Shown piece by piece: positions 1 through 8,272 of a stretch of DNA of 64,000 nucleotides. Made by a program: the position numbers and the translations under genes. The stretch is from a virus, in the IMG/VR virus record IMGVR_UViG_3300043446_003259, positions 1 to 64,000 of that record. One strand, written 5' to 3'. Position 1 is the stretch's first letter; every line of letters starts with the position of its first letter. Below the pieces are notes generated by a model. The model saw nothing but the letters and a program-made list of their open reading frames with translations, ran no database searches and was not told the DNA's origin.

Positions 1-350
1 GCGTATTGGTCGACCTCATGGTTAATGCTGTCATTATAGTCAGTGGTAATTAGTCGTACTTGATTAACATTTTTCCCCATTAATTGAATCATTTGCTGAA
101 TCATTGGTTCTGTAGCTGGATACTTAAACTCACATTTAATTATAGTTACTGGTTCGTTTTCTACATCAGGAAATCCATATGGATTCTTTTGAATAGGCGT
201 AGTTTTAGGATCCTCAATTTTTACTGGATCAAACTTTTTTAGGTTCATACGTAGTAGGTCTAAAAACTTACTATCTACGTCTCCTGCTATTTTTAGCGTG
301 TAACGATATGTACGCACACTTTCTACTAAGTATTGGCGAAAGGTTTTCAT
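1..350 (-). CDS. Conserved phage protein, partial; possible internal head protein
   Basis: The gene is cut by the left edge: reading from the ATG at 350 the frame stays open to base 1. It begins MKTFRQYLVESV, which closely resembles the T4 capsid-targeting leader (MKTYQEFIAEA) including an L-x-E site of the kind cut by the gp21 prohead protease. The rest has a mixed alpha/beta look with no motif I recognise. A GATAAATA late promoter lies 19 nt upstream (370-377), so late expression is likely. Assignment as an internal head protein is inference from the leader only; the body could equally be another structural protein. Confidence 0.7.
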   Translation of the reverse strand, partial: MKTFRQYLVESVRTYRYTLKIAGDVDSKFLDLLRMNLKKFDPVKIEDPKTTPIQKNPYGFPDVENEPVTIIKCEFKYPATEPMIQQMIQLMGKNVNQVRLITTDYNDSINHEVDQY

Positions 351-368
351 GGTTCAATTCCTATAGTA

Positions 369-863
369 TTATTTATCATTATTTCCGTTTTTGCTAGCAA
401 TTAAGGATTTGAGTAGTTCATTACGATCTAATAAAGTAGAGCCATTACCTTGGGGAATACTTTCAATTTCCTTAGTTTTTTCATTCAACTTTGCATCAAG
501 TGCAGCTTTCTTCAACTGCAATTCTATCATTTTTATCTTTTTGTTGACTTTAGCAGTTTTTGCAGTAATAGCATGTCCTAACATAGTTCCAGCTGTGCTA
601 AAAATTTCCGCTGCAAATCTACTATCTACTTGCATCCCTAATTCCATTAAATCTTCGTAACTATTTTTAGCTAGATTTGCCAATTCATCCATTTCAGTGT
701 CACTGGCTTCAAGACCACGGACCTGTGGTAATGCATTTTCTATTTTTTCAAGATTGCTATATGTTTGATTTGTTATTTCTTGTGGAACAGGAATTAGGTG
801 TTCTGCTTCTAATTCATCTGAATCCGTTGGAAGGTCGAATAGTTCGCTTAATTTTTTTGTCAT
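369..863 (-). CDS. 16: Candidate terminase small subunit (gp16-like)
   Basis: 164 codons, the same length as T4 gp16. An acidic N-terminus leads into a long helical middle (about residues 58-125) with the pattern ARF/EIF..AGTMLGHAI..K...NKKI, which matches the helical oligomerisation core of T4-type small terminases (in T4 the corresponding stretch reads PRHMEVFATLMGQM..TN). Family role: ring-shaped DNA-recognition subunit that works with gp17 in headful packaging. The gene follows gp4 in a late operon with its own AATAAATA box at 885-892. It sits far from the large subunit at 53.6 kb, unlike in T4 where 16 and 17 adjoin. The call rests on pattern and length, so it is moderate. Confidence 0.6.
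   Translation of the reverse strand: MTKKLSELFDLPTDSDELEAEHLIPVPQEITNQTYSNLEKIENALPQVRGLEASDTEMDELANLAKNSYEDLMELGMQVDSRFAAEIFSTAGTMLGHAITAKTAKVNKKIKMIELQLKKAALDAKLNEKTKEIESIPQGNGSTLLDRNELLKSLIASKNGNNDK
370..377 (-). promoter_or_regulatory. Late promoter octamer
   Basis: GATAAATA on the minus strand, 19 nt before the ATG at 350, inside the end of the gp16-like gene. Confidence 0.6.
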
Positions 864-884
864 ACTCTTATATTATAATGATAG

Positions 885-892
885 TATTTATT
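885..892 (-). promoter_or_regulatory. Late promoter octamer
   Basis: AATAAATA on the minus strand, 21 nt before the ATG at 863. Confidence 0.5.
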
Positions 893-1329
893 TACTTCTT
901 TTTACCATTATAAAATAGAGCATCCTCATTTATTACTCTAAAAGTCAAGCCCTGACTTTTACAATAAGCGTTAGCAGCAGCCCATTTAGCATGATTGATA
1001 GCCACTGTTGCCCTGTCTCTTGCGCTTGCTGTTCTGCTTTCTATAAGACTTTGCTTTTTAGGTTTTATCTCTACAACTTCAGCGTGTTTTTGTCCAAACT
1101 TATTTTCATACAATATGAAAAAGTCAGGTATATAAATTGTTTGTTTACCTGTTAATGGATTACGATATGGTATACGTAATGATTCGCTAGCCCATTTTAA
1201 TACGCTATTGTTATTATCACAAAACATCATAAAAGTAAGTTCCCAACCCGATCTATACTTTGGTTTGTGATTACCTATGTATTTGTCAGGATTTTTGACT
1301 TCATAAATGCCTTGTGCCCAATTAGCCAT
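892..1329 (-). CDS. 4: Head completion protein gp4, TnsA-like nuclease fold
   Basis: 145 residues (T4 gp4 is about 150). The start region KYRSGWELTFM and the later IPDF...AEVVEIKPKKQ carry the restriction-enzyme-like catalytic pattern: E30, D69, then E87-x-K89. In T4 gp4 (also called gp50/65) is needed to finish DNA-filled heads before tail joining. It lies in a late run between a conserved protein and the gp16-like gene, with only one or two bases to its upstream neighbour. Identification by motif order and length is good. Confidence 0.8.
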   Translation of the reverse strand: MANWAQGIYEVKNPDKYIGNHKPKYRSGWELTFMMFCDNNNSVLKWASESLRIPYRNPLTGKQTIYIPDFFILYENKFGQKHAEVVEIKPKKQSLIESRTASARDRATVAINHAKWAAANAYCKSQGLTFRVINEDALFYNGKKK

Positions 1330-1330
1330 T

Positions 1331-1687
1331 TTAAGTCACTATATTTCTTTGAATGTTTTGATTAGGTATTGGTAAGTTTGCAACACCGTATAATGTAGTT
1401 TTTGATTTTAAACTGTTTAGGTAATAAGCCATGGTAGCAGTTAATTGTAGTCCACGTTTGCCTTGTACATACTCAAGCAAGGTCATCACAGGTTCCCCAG
1501 TATAGGACGCCATTCTAAAAATTATTGCAGTAAAATTTTTAGCTGTATTTTCACTTTGGCAAACACTTTTGAAGTAACTATAAACAACATCAAAATCAGA
1601 TGCGGAAATGTTTACGTCTGTTGAGTAAAACCTATCGAAAACTTTAACAGTATTGTCAAGTTGACTTGTTAAATCATTAGTTGGCAT
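1331..1687 (-). CDS. Conserved structural-region protein of marine T4-like phages
   Basis: 118 residues, largely helical, with the segment NTAKNFTAIIFRMA and a C-terminus rich in YYLNSLKSKTTLYGV followed by PIPNQNIQRN. I recognise the general pattern from marine T4-like phages, where it sits next to tail and head-completion genes, but know of no assigned function. It lies between the second tail-tube-like protein and gp4, packed with 2-3 nt gaps. A role in tail or head completion is inferred from position only. Confidence 0.75.
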   Translation of the reverse strand: MPTNDLTSQLDNTVKVFDRFYSTDVNISASDFDVVYSYFKSVCQSENTAKNFTAIIFRMASYTGEPVMTLLEYVQGKRGLQLTATMAYYLNSLKSKTTLYGVANLPIPNQNIQRNIVT

Positions 1688-1689
1688 AA

Positions 1690-2862
1690 TTATCTATTAA
1701 ATGATGGGAAACTAAAAAGTGTATTTCTATTTGGTGTACCTGTGATAGAATTTATAGCTCCAGTTCTAAATTCGCCGCTTGCTAATTTTCCTAAATCAGC
1801 ACCCTTAAAAGTATTATAAGAACGCCCTGCTGTTAGTATTGCACCTAAATAATTACCATCACCTATATTACTTAAAACGCCGCCTGCGGCATCAACAAGG
1901 CCACCTTGACCTAATATTGTTTGATTAGCTCCGGGTCTTGCAATAGGACTCATTACAGTGTCATACAAGTGCATACCAAAATCACCAACTACTGGTTTAG
2001 CGTTTGGTGAAGTACCATTGGTCATGATAGCTCTGCCATCGATTGCACCCTCAAAATAGTTTACTGCTTCGTAAGCAATTGACATGGTGTGCTCCATTGT
2101 ACCATTGGTTGAAGAGTAATCATATGTATCATGTTTAAATGATGTAATCATTGGATTAACTAATCTATATTGAACAAAATTATGTTGATTAAATCCATAA
2201 ATGTTTATTGCTTTAAAGAATGGTGCCTTACTAACACCTAATGTGCTTGACAGGGCTGTTAATTGGTCTTTAGTACTTTGTCCAATATAACCCCATTCGT
2301 CATCTCCATATATAGAATTATCGTAAGTGTTTCTTCTGTTATAATCAAATACATTACTGCTTGTTGCAAATTGATTTACAAAATTAGGAGTTAATGTATT
2401 ATTAGGGGTAATACCCTGTGTTTGTGCAGCATTTTGTGTTGAATCTTTATAATAATAAGTAAAATATCCATACCAAAGATTACGAATTAAATTTGCATTA
2501 TCGTCATGAAATGTCAAATTTATATCATCATATTTTACTTTTGTTTGAACAATACGTTTTCTGTTATATTGATTCATTGTTGTAGTATCAATACTGTATG
2601 TAGGTAGTTGAACAGTTTTTACTGCTAAACCAAAATGTGTATTTGTACCCTCAGGAAAGAAAGCTTTTGTACCAACTAACTCTGTGTTAATGTCAAAAGT
2701 TACGTGAAATAAAAACTTAAATTTTGGGCTGTAGGCGTAACCGTCGCTGCGAAAAACCCTACTTGCATGTTGAAAATCTCGGAGATATTCTGTGCCGAAT
2801 AAACCGCCTAGAACACCTTGACCGAGATTTTCACCTAATAGATTATCAAAAAATCCTGCCAT
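1690..2862 (-). CDS. Second tail-tube-family protein, possible gp48/gp54-type tube initiator
   Basis: 390 residues. Residues about 45-140 show a tube-protein core: FLFHVTFDIN, then LAVKTVQLPTYSIDT and QTKVKYDDINLTFHDDN, the beta-strand pattern of phage tube proteins such as T4 gp19. It is twice the length of a normal tube subunit and ends in a Gly/Ala-rich tail of about 90 residues. It directly follows the tube gene (7 nt apart). T4 gp48 and gp54, which cap the baseplate and start the tube, are tube paralogues of similar length, so that is the most economical reading, but I cannot separate gp48, gp54 and an unrelated extended tube protein. Confidence 0.65.
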   Translation of the reverse strand: MAGFFDNLLGENLGQGVLGGLFGTEYLRDFQHASRVFRSDGYAYSPKFKFLFHVTFDINTELVGTKAFFPEGTNTHFGLAVKTVQLPTYSIDTTTMNQYNRKRIVQTKVKYDDINLTFHDDNANLIRNLWYGYFTYYYKDSTQNAAQTQGITPNNTLTPNFVNQFATSSNVFDYNRRNTYDNSIYGDDEWGYIGQSTKDQLTALSSTLGVSKAPFFKAINIYGFNQHNFVQYRLVNPMITSFKHDTYDYSSTNGTMEHTMSIAYEAVNYFEGAIDGRAIMTNGTSPNAKPVVGDFGMHLYDTVMSPIARPGANQTILGQGGLVDAAGGVLSNIGDGNYLGAILTAGRSYNTFKGADLGKLASGEFRTGAINSITGTPNRNTLFSFPSFNR

Positions 2863-2869
2863 TTAACTT

Positions 2870-3499
2870 TTATGTACCAATACCTGTTATAGTTGTGCCG
2901 CCTAATGCACGACCAACTGCAACACCAATACCAGAACCAAGTGGGCTTTGAATTGCGTTATCAAATCTTATTGATAATGAAATTGTAACAGGATTGTTTT
3001 CACCATAGTTTAATGTATTGTAGTTTACATTTTGAATAAAACATCCATACATTTCCCAAGTTTCTAATACAGTCGGTGTCGCTGTTCCGTTACCACCATC
3101 AAGTACTTCATAGTTGATTTGAAACTTATAATCCTGACCTGTAGCAGCACTTGCCTGTTCAACAAAGTCCATTTGCTTTTGGATTTGTTGCCCAACTAAT
3201 CTAGCCACGCTGCCAGTCGCATCGTCACGTAAATTAATTGTGGTCATTTGCCACTCATGCTTACCTGCCAAATATAGTTTTGAGTTATAGATGTCAATTG
3301 GTATTTCTGAAAAACTAACTTGAGGTCTTGCTACATCTATAACCTGTCTAGTTAACTCTTGAGTAGAACCGCCCACACCAAAGTTTAAAAATAAAACTCT
3401 AAATCTGTATTGTAATTTTGGCATCAACAGTGCTGCTGTGCTGGGCGTATTGTCTTGCCCTACAGACATATTGAACAATGATTGTGATGCTGTTGCCAT
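2870..3499 (-). CDS. 19: Tail tube protein gp19-like
   Basis: 209 residues. The block LMPKLQYRFRVLFLNFGVGG, then QVIDVARPQVSFSEIPID and LAGKHEWQMTTINLRDD, is the phage tube core: strand, loop, then the plane-defining TINLRDD segment. The C-terminal part holds LETWEMYGCFIQNV and NPVTISLSIRFDNA, also typical of tube proteins of marine T4-like phages. It stands just downstream of the sheath gene, the order of T4 18-19. A GATAAATA box at 3518-3525 lies 18 nt before the ATG, giving it a late promoter separate from that of the sheath. Confidence 0.8.
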   Translation of the reverse strand: MATASQSLFNMSVGQDNTPSTAALLMPKLQYRFRVLFLNFGVGGSTQELTRQVIDVARPQVSFSEIPIDIYNSKLYLAGKHEWQMTTINLRDDATGSVARLVGQQIQKQMDFVEQASAATGQDYKFQINYEVLDGGNGTATPTVLETWEMYGCFIQNVNYNTLNYGENNPVTISLSIRFDNAIQSPLGSGIGVAVGRALGGTTITGIGT

Positions 3500-3517
3500 T
3501 TGTGTATCTCCTTAATA

Positions 3518-3525
3518 TATTTATC
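3518..3525 (-). promoter_or_regulatory. Late promoter octamer of gene 19
   Basis: GATAAATA on the minus strand, 18 nt before the ATG at 3499. Confidence 0.7.
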
Positions 3526-3542
3526 TTAAAAAATTCTCAAGT

Positions 3543-6500
3543 TTAACCGAATATAGTTGAACCTCTTTCTGCTATTTCACCTGTATTCATAATTCTAACA
3601 GGTATGTAAATAAACTCAGCCGCCTTAACAGGTTCAATTGCAATATCTATCCATAGTTGATTCGCATCTATACGGGCAGGAGTGTTATTTGTCCCATCAC
3701 ACACAACCAAGTAATCGTAAATACCACGCTTAGCTACAAGATCCACAAATAATGTTTGTACAACACTAGTAATTTGACTTCTTGTTAGAGAATCGTTTGG
3801 TTCGAATACGAAAGGACGTGCTAATATAGTTAACTTCTCACGAATATAATTTACCAATCTAGCGACATTAATTCTATCTAATGCTGATTGAGTATTTTTA
3901 CTGTTCTTGTTGCCATAATTTAGTAATCCAATGCTTGTAAAGAAAGCTAACGGATTAATAAAATTACTGTAAAGTACGTCACGTATACCAACACGATTTT
4001 TTATAACTTGGAATTCACCTGTTTGGGCATTTACATAACCAATGCTTGAAGCATTATCGATAGTGCCTCTACGTGTACCTGCAGGTGCTAACCAAGGATA
4101 AGCAATAGTGTCGTTACGTAAGAATGTACGCAACATCATGTGACTTGGAGGAACTGCTACTGGTGTTCCAGTTAAATCAGTGCTTAGTCCACTTGGATAA
4201 AACAAGCCTAAATATTCATCACGTGTTACACAACCAACTTCACCTGTACTTGTTGCACCAGCACTATTCTTAGCCCATGCTTCAATATCGGTAGCCTGAT
4301 CGCTTAATCTCATTGGTGTGTCACCTAGAATGTAGGCAGTATTTCCACGCTCATTATTTAATGCGACCATTTGTGGCTGTAATTCAGGATAATTAGGACA
4401 TGCCATTAAATTAAAGAAATTATCTTCTTCACGAATTGTTTGATTTGTTGATATAGCTGCAGTAAGTGCTTGTACTACCATTGCACGTTGTGCTTTTCTT
4501 CCCATATAAGGGCTTCCATCTGATTGCAATCCACTTGTACTTACCCATGCGTTTTTAACTAGTGGTAAAGTTACATCTCCAAATGTTTGTGGATTAAAAT
4601 AATTTGATCTAAATTGTTTTACATTGTATCCTGATCTGCGAGTATTGAATAGTAACATTCCTTGTGGATATTGAGCGGGATTAGGAGCGTCTAAGTCAAG
4701 ATAGTTACTTGTTAATAAGCTTACTATAGTTGGAATAGGATCACTGATTGGATCTGTGGTACCATTTCCTGCCCAACGTGCATCTGCAAATAAAATACCA
4801 TCACCTGATGTTTGGTCTGTATTATCAATCAATATCCATTGATCAACACCATCAACCATTTGCCAACGACTTAACACAGGATAATTTTCTAGATCACTAC
4901 TATCTATCCATAAATCGCCGTATACTAATGCAGTGCCATCAGTTTGTGTGGTTGGAGCTGTAGCACTTATAATTGGTCCAGATGGGTCAGTTGCATTAAC
5001 TCCTGTGCTTATAGGGTTACCTGATGAATCATAATTTACATTTCTGTAACCTTTCCAAGCACCCCCTTGTTGAATCATTATGTCTACTTGATCAATGGAG
5101 CTATAGAACCAATTTGTATTATTTACGGGATTAGTAAATGGTGCTCCTTCATTTGCGATATAATCCATTTTACTCCAATTTGATAAAATATTGAAATAAA
5201 TAGGCGCTGCAGTGCCTGAAACATAGGCTACAGATGTCACCACACCTGAACTCACTGACATTACTCTTACTACTAAATTATTTGTGGGGGTTATTCCTCC
5301 TAATGCACTACCTTCTATTGTGATAAAATCCCCTACAGTATATGATGAACCTCCTGTTGCAATACCATATGGTATATAAGAATCACCACTTATAGTAAGA
5401 TTTATACTACATCCTGTGCCTGCTCCAGTTGTACTATATTGTGGTGCATTCAACACAGGTATTCCACTGTTTACAAATGGTTGAACTCTAGCATTAGTGC
5501 TGTAAGATAAACCCGCTAAATCCAATAAGTTTGAGTAACTTGAATTTGGAATTAAAACTAATTCTCCTCCAATTGATTGAGTAATTTGAATTGAGCCATC
5601 AGTTGTTACTGATGCAGTTGTATTAGGAATATTCGCATTTTGCCATGCAATCACAAATTCTTGTGAGCTAACTGTCCCTGCACCAGGTAAAGTTACGTTA
5701 TAAATTTGAGCAATATTTGAAGGTACGATTACAGAAAAAGTACCACTGTTGGGTAACACAGGATTTTTCACTGTGCCTGTTATTACAGTGCTGCCTGTGG
5801 CAAGTCTTTTGTAAAAATATAAGTTATTACATATATTTGTAGTTACATTACCTAATGAATTAAATACACCAATAACCGTTCCAGCTGGAATATTTTGTCC
5901 GCCAGCTGTCCCAGTAATTGAAAAAGTAGCTTGTGATAAATTAGGATAAATACCTACTGGTCTTTGAACAAATGCAGAAGAGGCAGTCACAAACTCTTGC
6001 ATAACAACATTCATGCCGTTTCCTGCTATTGAAGTTTTTAACCAAATACTACCAGTAGGGTGCGGAGTGGTCTGCCCTGATGTCCATAATGGCATTTGTG
6101 ATGATGCCCCTGCAATCATTTCAGGTGGATAAAATTTACTTGTATTTGAAATACCTATGTCGTTTAATACAGTGTTAGTTGAACTAAATGTAAGATATGA
6201 TGTATTTTGTTGAGGATATTCTATCTGAGGACTGTAGTAAATGTTTAATCTACCACTAGTAACATTTGCTGTAATATCTCCTAAATTTAATCCATTAATT
6301 ACTTCAGCAACACCAAACACGTTATTGTTAGGAGCTGCAGGCACACCAATTACTAAACTATAATTAACTTTAGCTCCGACCACTGAGATTGTAAAAGTAG
6401 AACCTGCTGCTAAAGTTGGATTAGAAACGGTGCCAGTAACTGCAGGAACAGTTCTAGACCACTCAGGAGTTCCTAATTGGACCCAATTATTAAATTGACT

Positions 6501-7118
6501 TTTATAAAAAAACATGCTTTGGGCATAAGGGTTAACAGTCGTTGGTTGTATGGCAACAACTGCATAACTTCCTATGTTTCCTATGCTTTGTAGTGGATAA
6601 CCACCAGCTAAATCAACTGAGTTTACGATAACGATTGGAGTTTGTTGTGTAAATTTACCAGTTGATTTGTTAAATTCATAAATGCCCCAACTTGATGTGG
6701 TTGTGTCTAACCAATATGTGCCATCTGCTGGATTACCCTTTGGACGACTTAATGTACCTACCAAACTTGCTAGATCAATATCTGCTCTTAACACCCAAAT
6801 GCCATTTGTCACACCAAGTGTAGAATATGCGGCTAAAAGCCCATATTCATTAAGTTCATATCCCTGAATAGGGGTACCATTTGTTGTTTTATAGAAGAAA
6901 GGGTTTCCATATAAAGAAACTAAATCACGCTGACTTGTTACTTTATAGACTTTATTTGCATTAGCTGCAATTGTTCCTGGTGCAACAGATGTGCCTGCAG
7001 CATTTGACTTGTTTTGTGCTGTTGCTACAAGCACAAACGGTACTGAAGTACTTTGGGCTGGTGCGTAGTTACTTTCATCAATGATTGTTACTTCTACGCC
7101 TGGTGATGTTAGAGCCAT
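3543..7118 (-). CDS. 18: Tail sheath protein gp18 with a very large insertion
   Basis: 1,191 residues against 659 in T4. The N-terminus (MALTSPGVEVTIIDES..., then YGLLAAYSTLGVTNGIWVLRA) and the C-terminal third (from about residue 745: ILFADARWAG to NDSLTRSQITSVVQ and AAEFIYIPVRIMNTGEI) are the conserved sheath parts that polymerise and contract. Between about residues 120 and 740 lies an insertion of beta-rich modules with repeated phrases such as DGTYWLDT, GSIWLKTS and GDLWIDSS, and two GTV.NP.L....TF.I.V copies, which would project outward from the sheath. Start chosen at the ATG with AAAGGA upstream; AATAAATA box at 7172-7179. Confidence 0.9.
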   Translation of the reverse strand: MALTSPGVEVTIIDESNYAPAQSTSVPFVLVATAQNKSNAAGTSVAPGTIAANANKVYKVTSQRDLVSLYGNPFFYKTTNGTPIQGYELNEYGLLAAYSTLGVTNGIWVLRADIDLASLVGTLSRPKGNPADGTYWLDTTTSSWGIYEFNKSTGKFTQQTPIVIVNSVDLAGGYPLQSIGNIGSYAVVAIQPTTVNPYAQSMFFYKSQFNNWVQLGTPEWSRTVPAVTGTVSNPTLAAGSTFTISVVGAKVNYSLVIGVPAAPNNNVFGVAEVINGLNLGDITANVTSGRLNIYYSPQIEYPQQNTSYLTFSSTNTVLNDIGISNTSKFYPPEMIAGASSQMPLWTSGQTTPHPTGSIWLKTSIAGNGMNVVMQEFVTASSAFVQRPVGIYPNLSQATFSITGTAGGQNIPAGTVIGVFNSLGNVTTNICNNLYFYKRLATGSTVITGTVKNPVLPNSGTFSVIVPSNIAQIYNVTLPGAGTVSSQEFVIAWQNANIPNTTASVTTDGSIQITQSIGGELVLIPNSSYSNLLDLAGLSYSTNARVQPFVNSGIPVLNAPQYSTTGAGTGCSINLTISGDSYIPYGIATGGSSYTVGDFITIEGSALGGITPTNNLVVRVMSVSSGVVTSVAYVSGTAAPIYFNILSNWSKMDYIANEGAPFTNPVNNTNWFYSSIDQVDIMIQQGGAWKGYRNVNYDSSGNPISTGVNATDPSGPIISATAPTTQTDGTALVYGDLWIDSSDLENYPVLSRWQMVDGVDQWILIDNTDQTSGDGILFADARWAGNGTTDPISDPIPTIVSLLTSNYLDLDAPNPAQYPQGMLLFNTRRSGYNVKQFRSNYFNPQTFGDVTLPLVKNAWVSTSGLQSDGSPYMGRKAQRAMVVQALTAAISTNQTIREEDNFFNLMACPNYPELQPQMVALNNERGNTAYILGDTPMRLSDQATDIEAWAKNSAGATSTGEVGCVTRDEYLGLFYPSGLSTDLTGTPVAVPPSHMMLRTFLRNDTIAYPWLAPAGTRRGTIDNASSIGYVNAQTGEFQVIKNRVGIRDVLYSNFINPLAFFTSIGLLNYGNKNSKNTQSALDRINVARLVNYIREKLTILARPFVFEPNDSLTRSQITSVVQTLFVDLVAKRGIYDYLVVCDGTNNTPARIDANQLWIDIAIEPVKAAEFIYIPVRIMNTGEIAERGSTIFG

Positions 7119-7171
7119 TTTATATTTCCTTTAATGTTATGATTTTGAGGGTTAACTCCCTAGTATAATTA

Positions 7172-7179
7172 TATTTATT
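7172..7179 (-). promoter_or_regulatory. Late promoter octamer of gene 18
   Basis: AATAAATA on the minus strand, 53 nt before the ATG at 7118. Confidence 0.55.
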
Positions 7180-7226
7180 AATTTTTAAAGATTTTATGGT
7201 TCTGTAAACTCTTCGGGAAGAGTTGC

Positions 7227-7234
7227 TATAAATA
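7227..7234 (+). promoter_or_regulatory. Late promoter octamer, leaderless geometry, HNH-like gene
   Basis: Perfect TATAAATA, 5 nt before the ATG at 7240. A perfect 7 bp hairpin (7207-7224) lies directly upstream. Confidence 0.65.
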
Positions 7235-7239
7235 AATGA

Positions 7240-7584
7240 ATGAAAAGACCCATTTGCAAAGTATGTAACAAGAATCCATGTGCTGCGAACTATTACCGAG
7301 ATGGGGTCAGACATTATCGCAGTAAATGTGAGGAATGCCGTAGAAAAAACAAAAAACTTATCCCCCAACAGCCTAAATGGAAACTTGCAGGATACAAGAA
7401 AAAACCCACATGTGATATATGTGGGTTTAAAAAATCATACGATAGTCAATTAGCTGTATTTCACATTGACGGGAATTTGAACAATGTTGATTTGTTCAAT
7501 CTTCGTACCGTATGTTTAAATTGTATTGAAATAGTTAAACGCAGAGAAACTATTTGGAAACGAGGAGACCTTGAGGTTGATTAG
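7240..7584 (+). CDS. HNH-like zinc-binding protein
   Basis: 114 residues on the plus strand. Cys pairs at 6/9, 30/33, 58/61 and 92/95 suggest two or more zinc sites. The C-terminal part, FHIDGN..NVDLFNLRTVC, matches the HNH nuclease beta-beta-alpha-metal signature (H75, D77, N79, N87), but the last histidine after the final CxxC is an isoleucine, so activity is uncertain. It may be a homing-type endonuclease remnant or a DNA-binding late regulator. A perfect TATAAATA box at 7227-7234 stands exactly 5 nt before this ATG, which favours this start over the out-of-frame ATG at 7236 and suggests a leaderless late transcript. It converges with the dNMP kinase gene (4 bp overlap). Confidence 0.75.
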   Translation: MKRPICKVCNKNPCAANYYRDGVRHYRSKCEECRRKNKKLIPQQPKWKLAGYKKKPTCDICGFKKSYDSQLAVFHIDGNLNNVDLFNLRTVCLNCIEIVKRRETIWKRGDLEVD

Positions 7585-8216
7585 CTTAAATTAAGCATGT
7601 GCTTTACACACTCAAACAGGTCATCAATTGTACTGTCATTATGAATTTCATGGTCAAACTCTAAACCAACACTGCTATACTCGCTAGGGTGTATTCCAAG
7701 CTTAGCAAGTCTGTCTTTACTTCGAGACCAACTCATATGTTTAGGGCCCTTGTTAACTGCAATAGCATCTTCGTACCAATCAGGTTTAGGACCACGATGA
7801 ACTCTAATTGTAATGCCACCAAGTCTTTTAATTGCGTTCAGTTCGTTTAGAAATCTTGTGTCTGTTATGACAATATCATCTTTACTTTGTCTAAGCTTAT
7901 TTTCTAAACTAGCTATCCAAATATCATTATGGAAGCTTTGACGACCTACTTCTGTGCCCCATTGCTGTAATACCCATCTTGGACTTAATTTAGGCAAGTT
8001 AAGACGTTCACTCCACCATGGGTCTATTTGCTCACGCCACTCTCTACTATATTTTGTTTTCCCTTCGAGTAGCTCACGATCCCAACCGAACACATGTGAT
8101 ACAGCGTCCTTGAGACTTCCGGCCCAACTTTCTTTTTTAAATCCATGTTCGGTAATAAGATAATCGGCAATAGTGTCTTTGCCTGATCCGATGAATCCAG
8201 TTACACTTACTAGCAT
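7581..8216 (-). CDS. 1: Deoxynucleoside monophosphate kinase (T4 gp1-like)
   Basis: 211 residues from the chosen ATG. A P-loop GFIGSGKDT occupies residues 7-15; VITDTRFLNE and a later RVHRGPKP match the lid and base regions of phage dNMP kinases. The enzyme phosphorylates dNMPs for DNA synthesis in the cytoplasm. A longer reading from 8234 is possible, but AAGGAG sits 6 nt before the ATG at 8216 and lies inside that longer reading, so 8216 is preferred. It pairs functionally with MazG at 9.1 kb and thymidylate synthase at 62.4 kb in nucleotide supply. Confidence 0.85.
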   Translation of the reverse strand: MLVSVTGFIGSGKDTIADYLITEHGFKKESWAGSLKDAVSHVFGWDRELLEGKTKYSREWREQIDPWWSERLNLPKLSPRWVLQQWGTEVGRQSFHNDIWIASLENKLRQSKDDIVITDTRFLNELNAIKRLGGITIRVHRGPKPDWYEDAIAVNKGPKHMSWSRSKDRLAKLGIHPSEYSSVGLEFDHEIHNDSTIDDLFECVKHMLNLS

Positions 8217-8272
8217 TTTATCTCCTTGTAACATATTATATTACAGTAAGAAATAAATTCATAAAGTAAAGG

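Noticed and set aside
7120-7368. 82-codon minus-strand frame upstream of the sheath gene
   Set aside because: It lies opposite the HNH-like gene and over the promoter region; no start signal and no conserved pattern.
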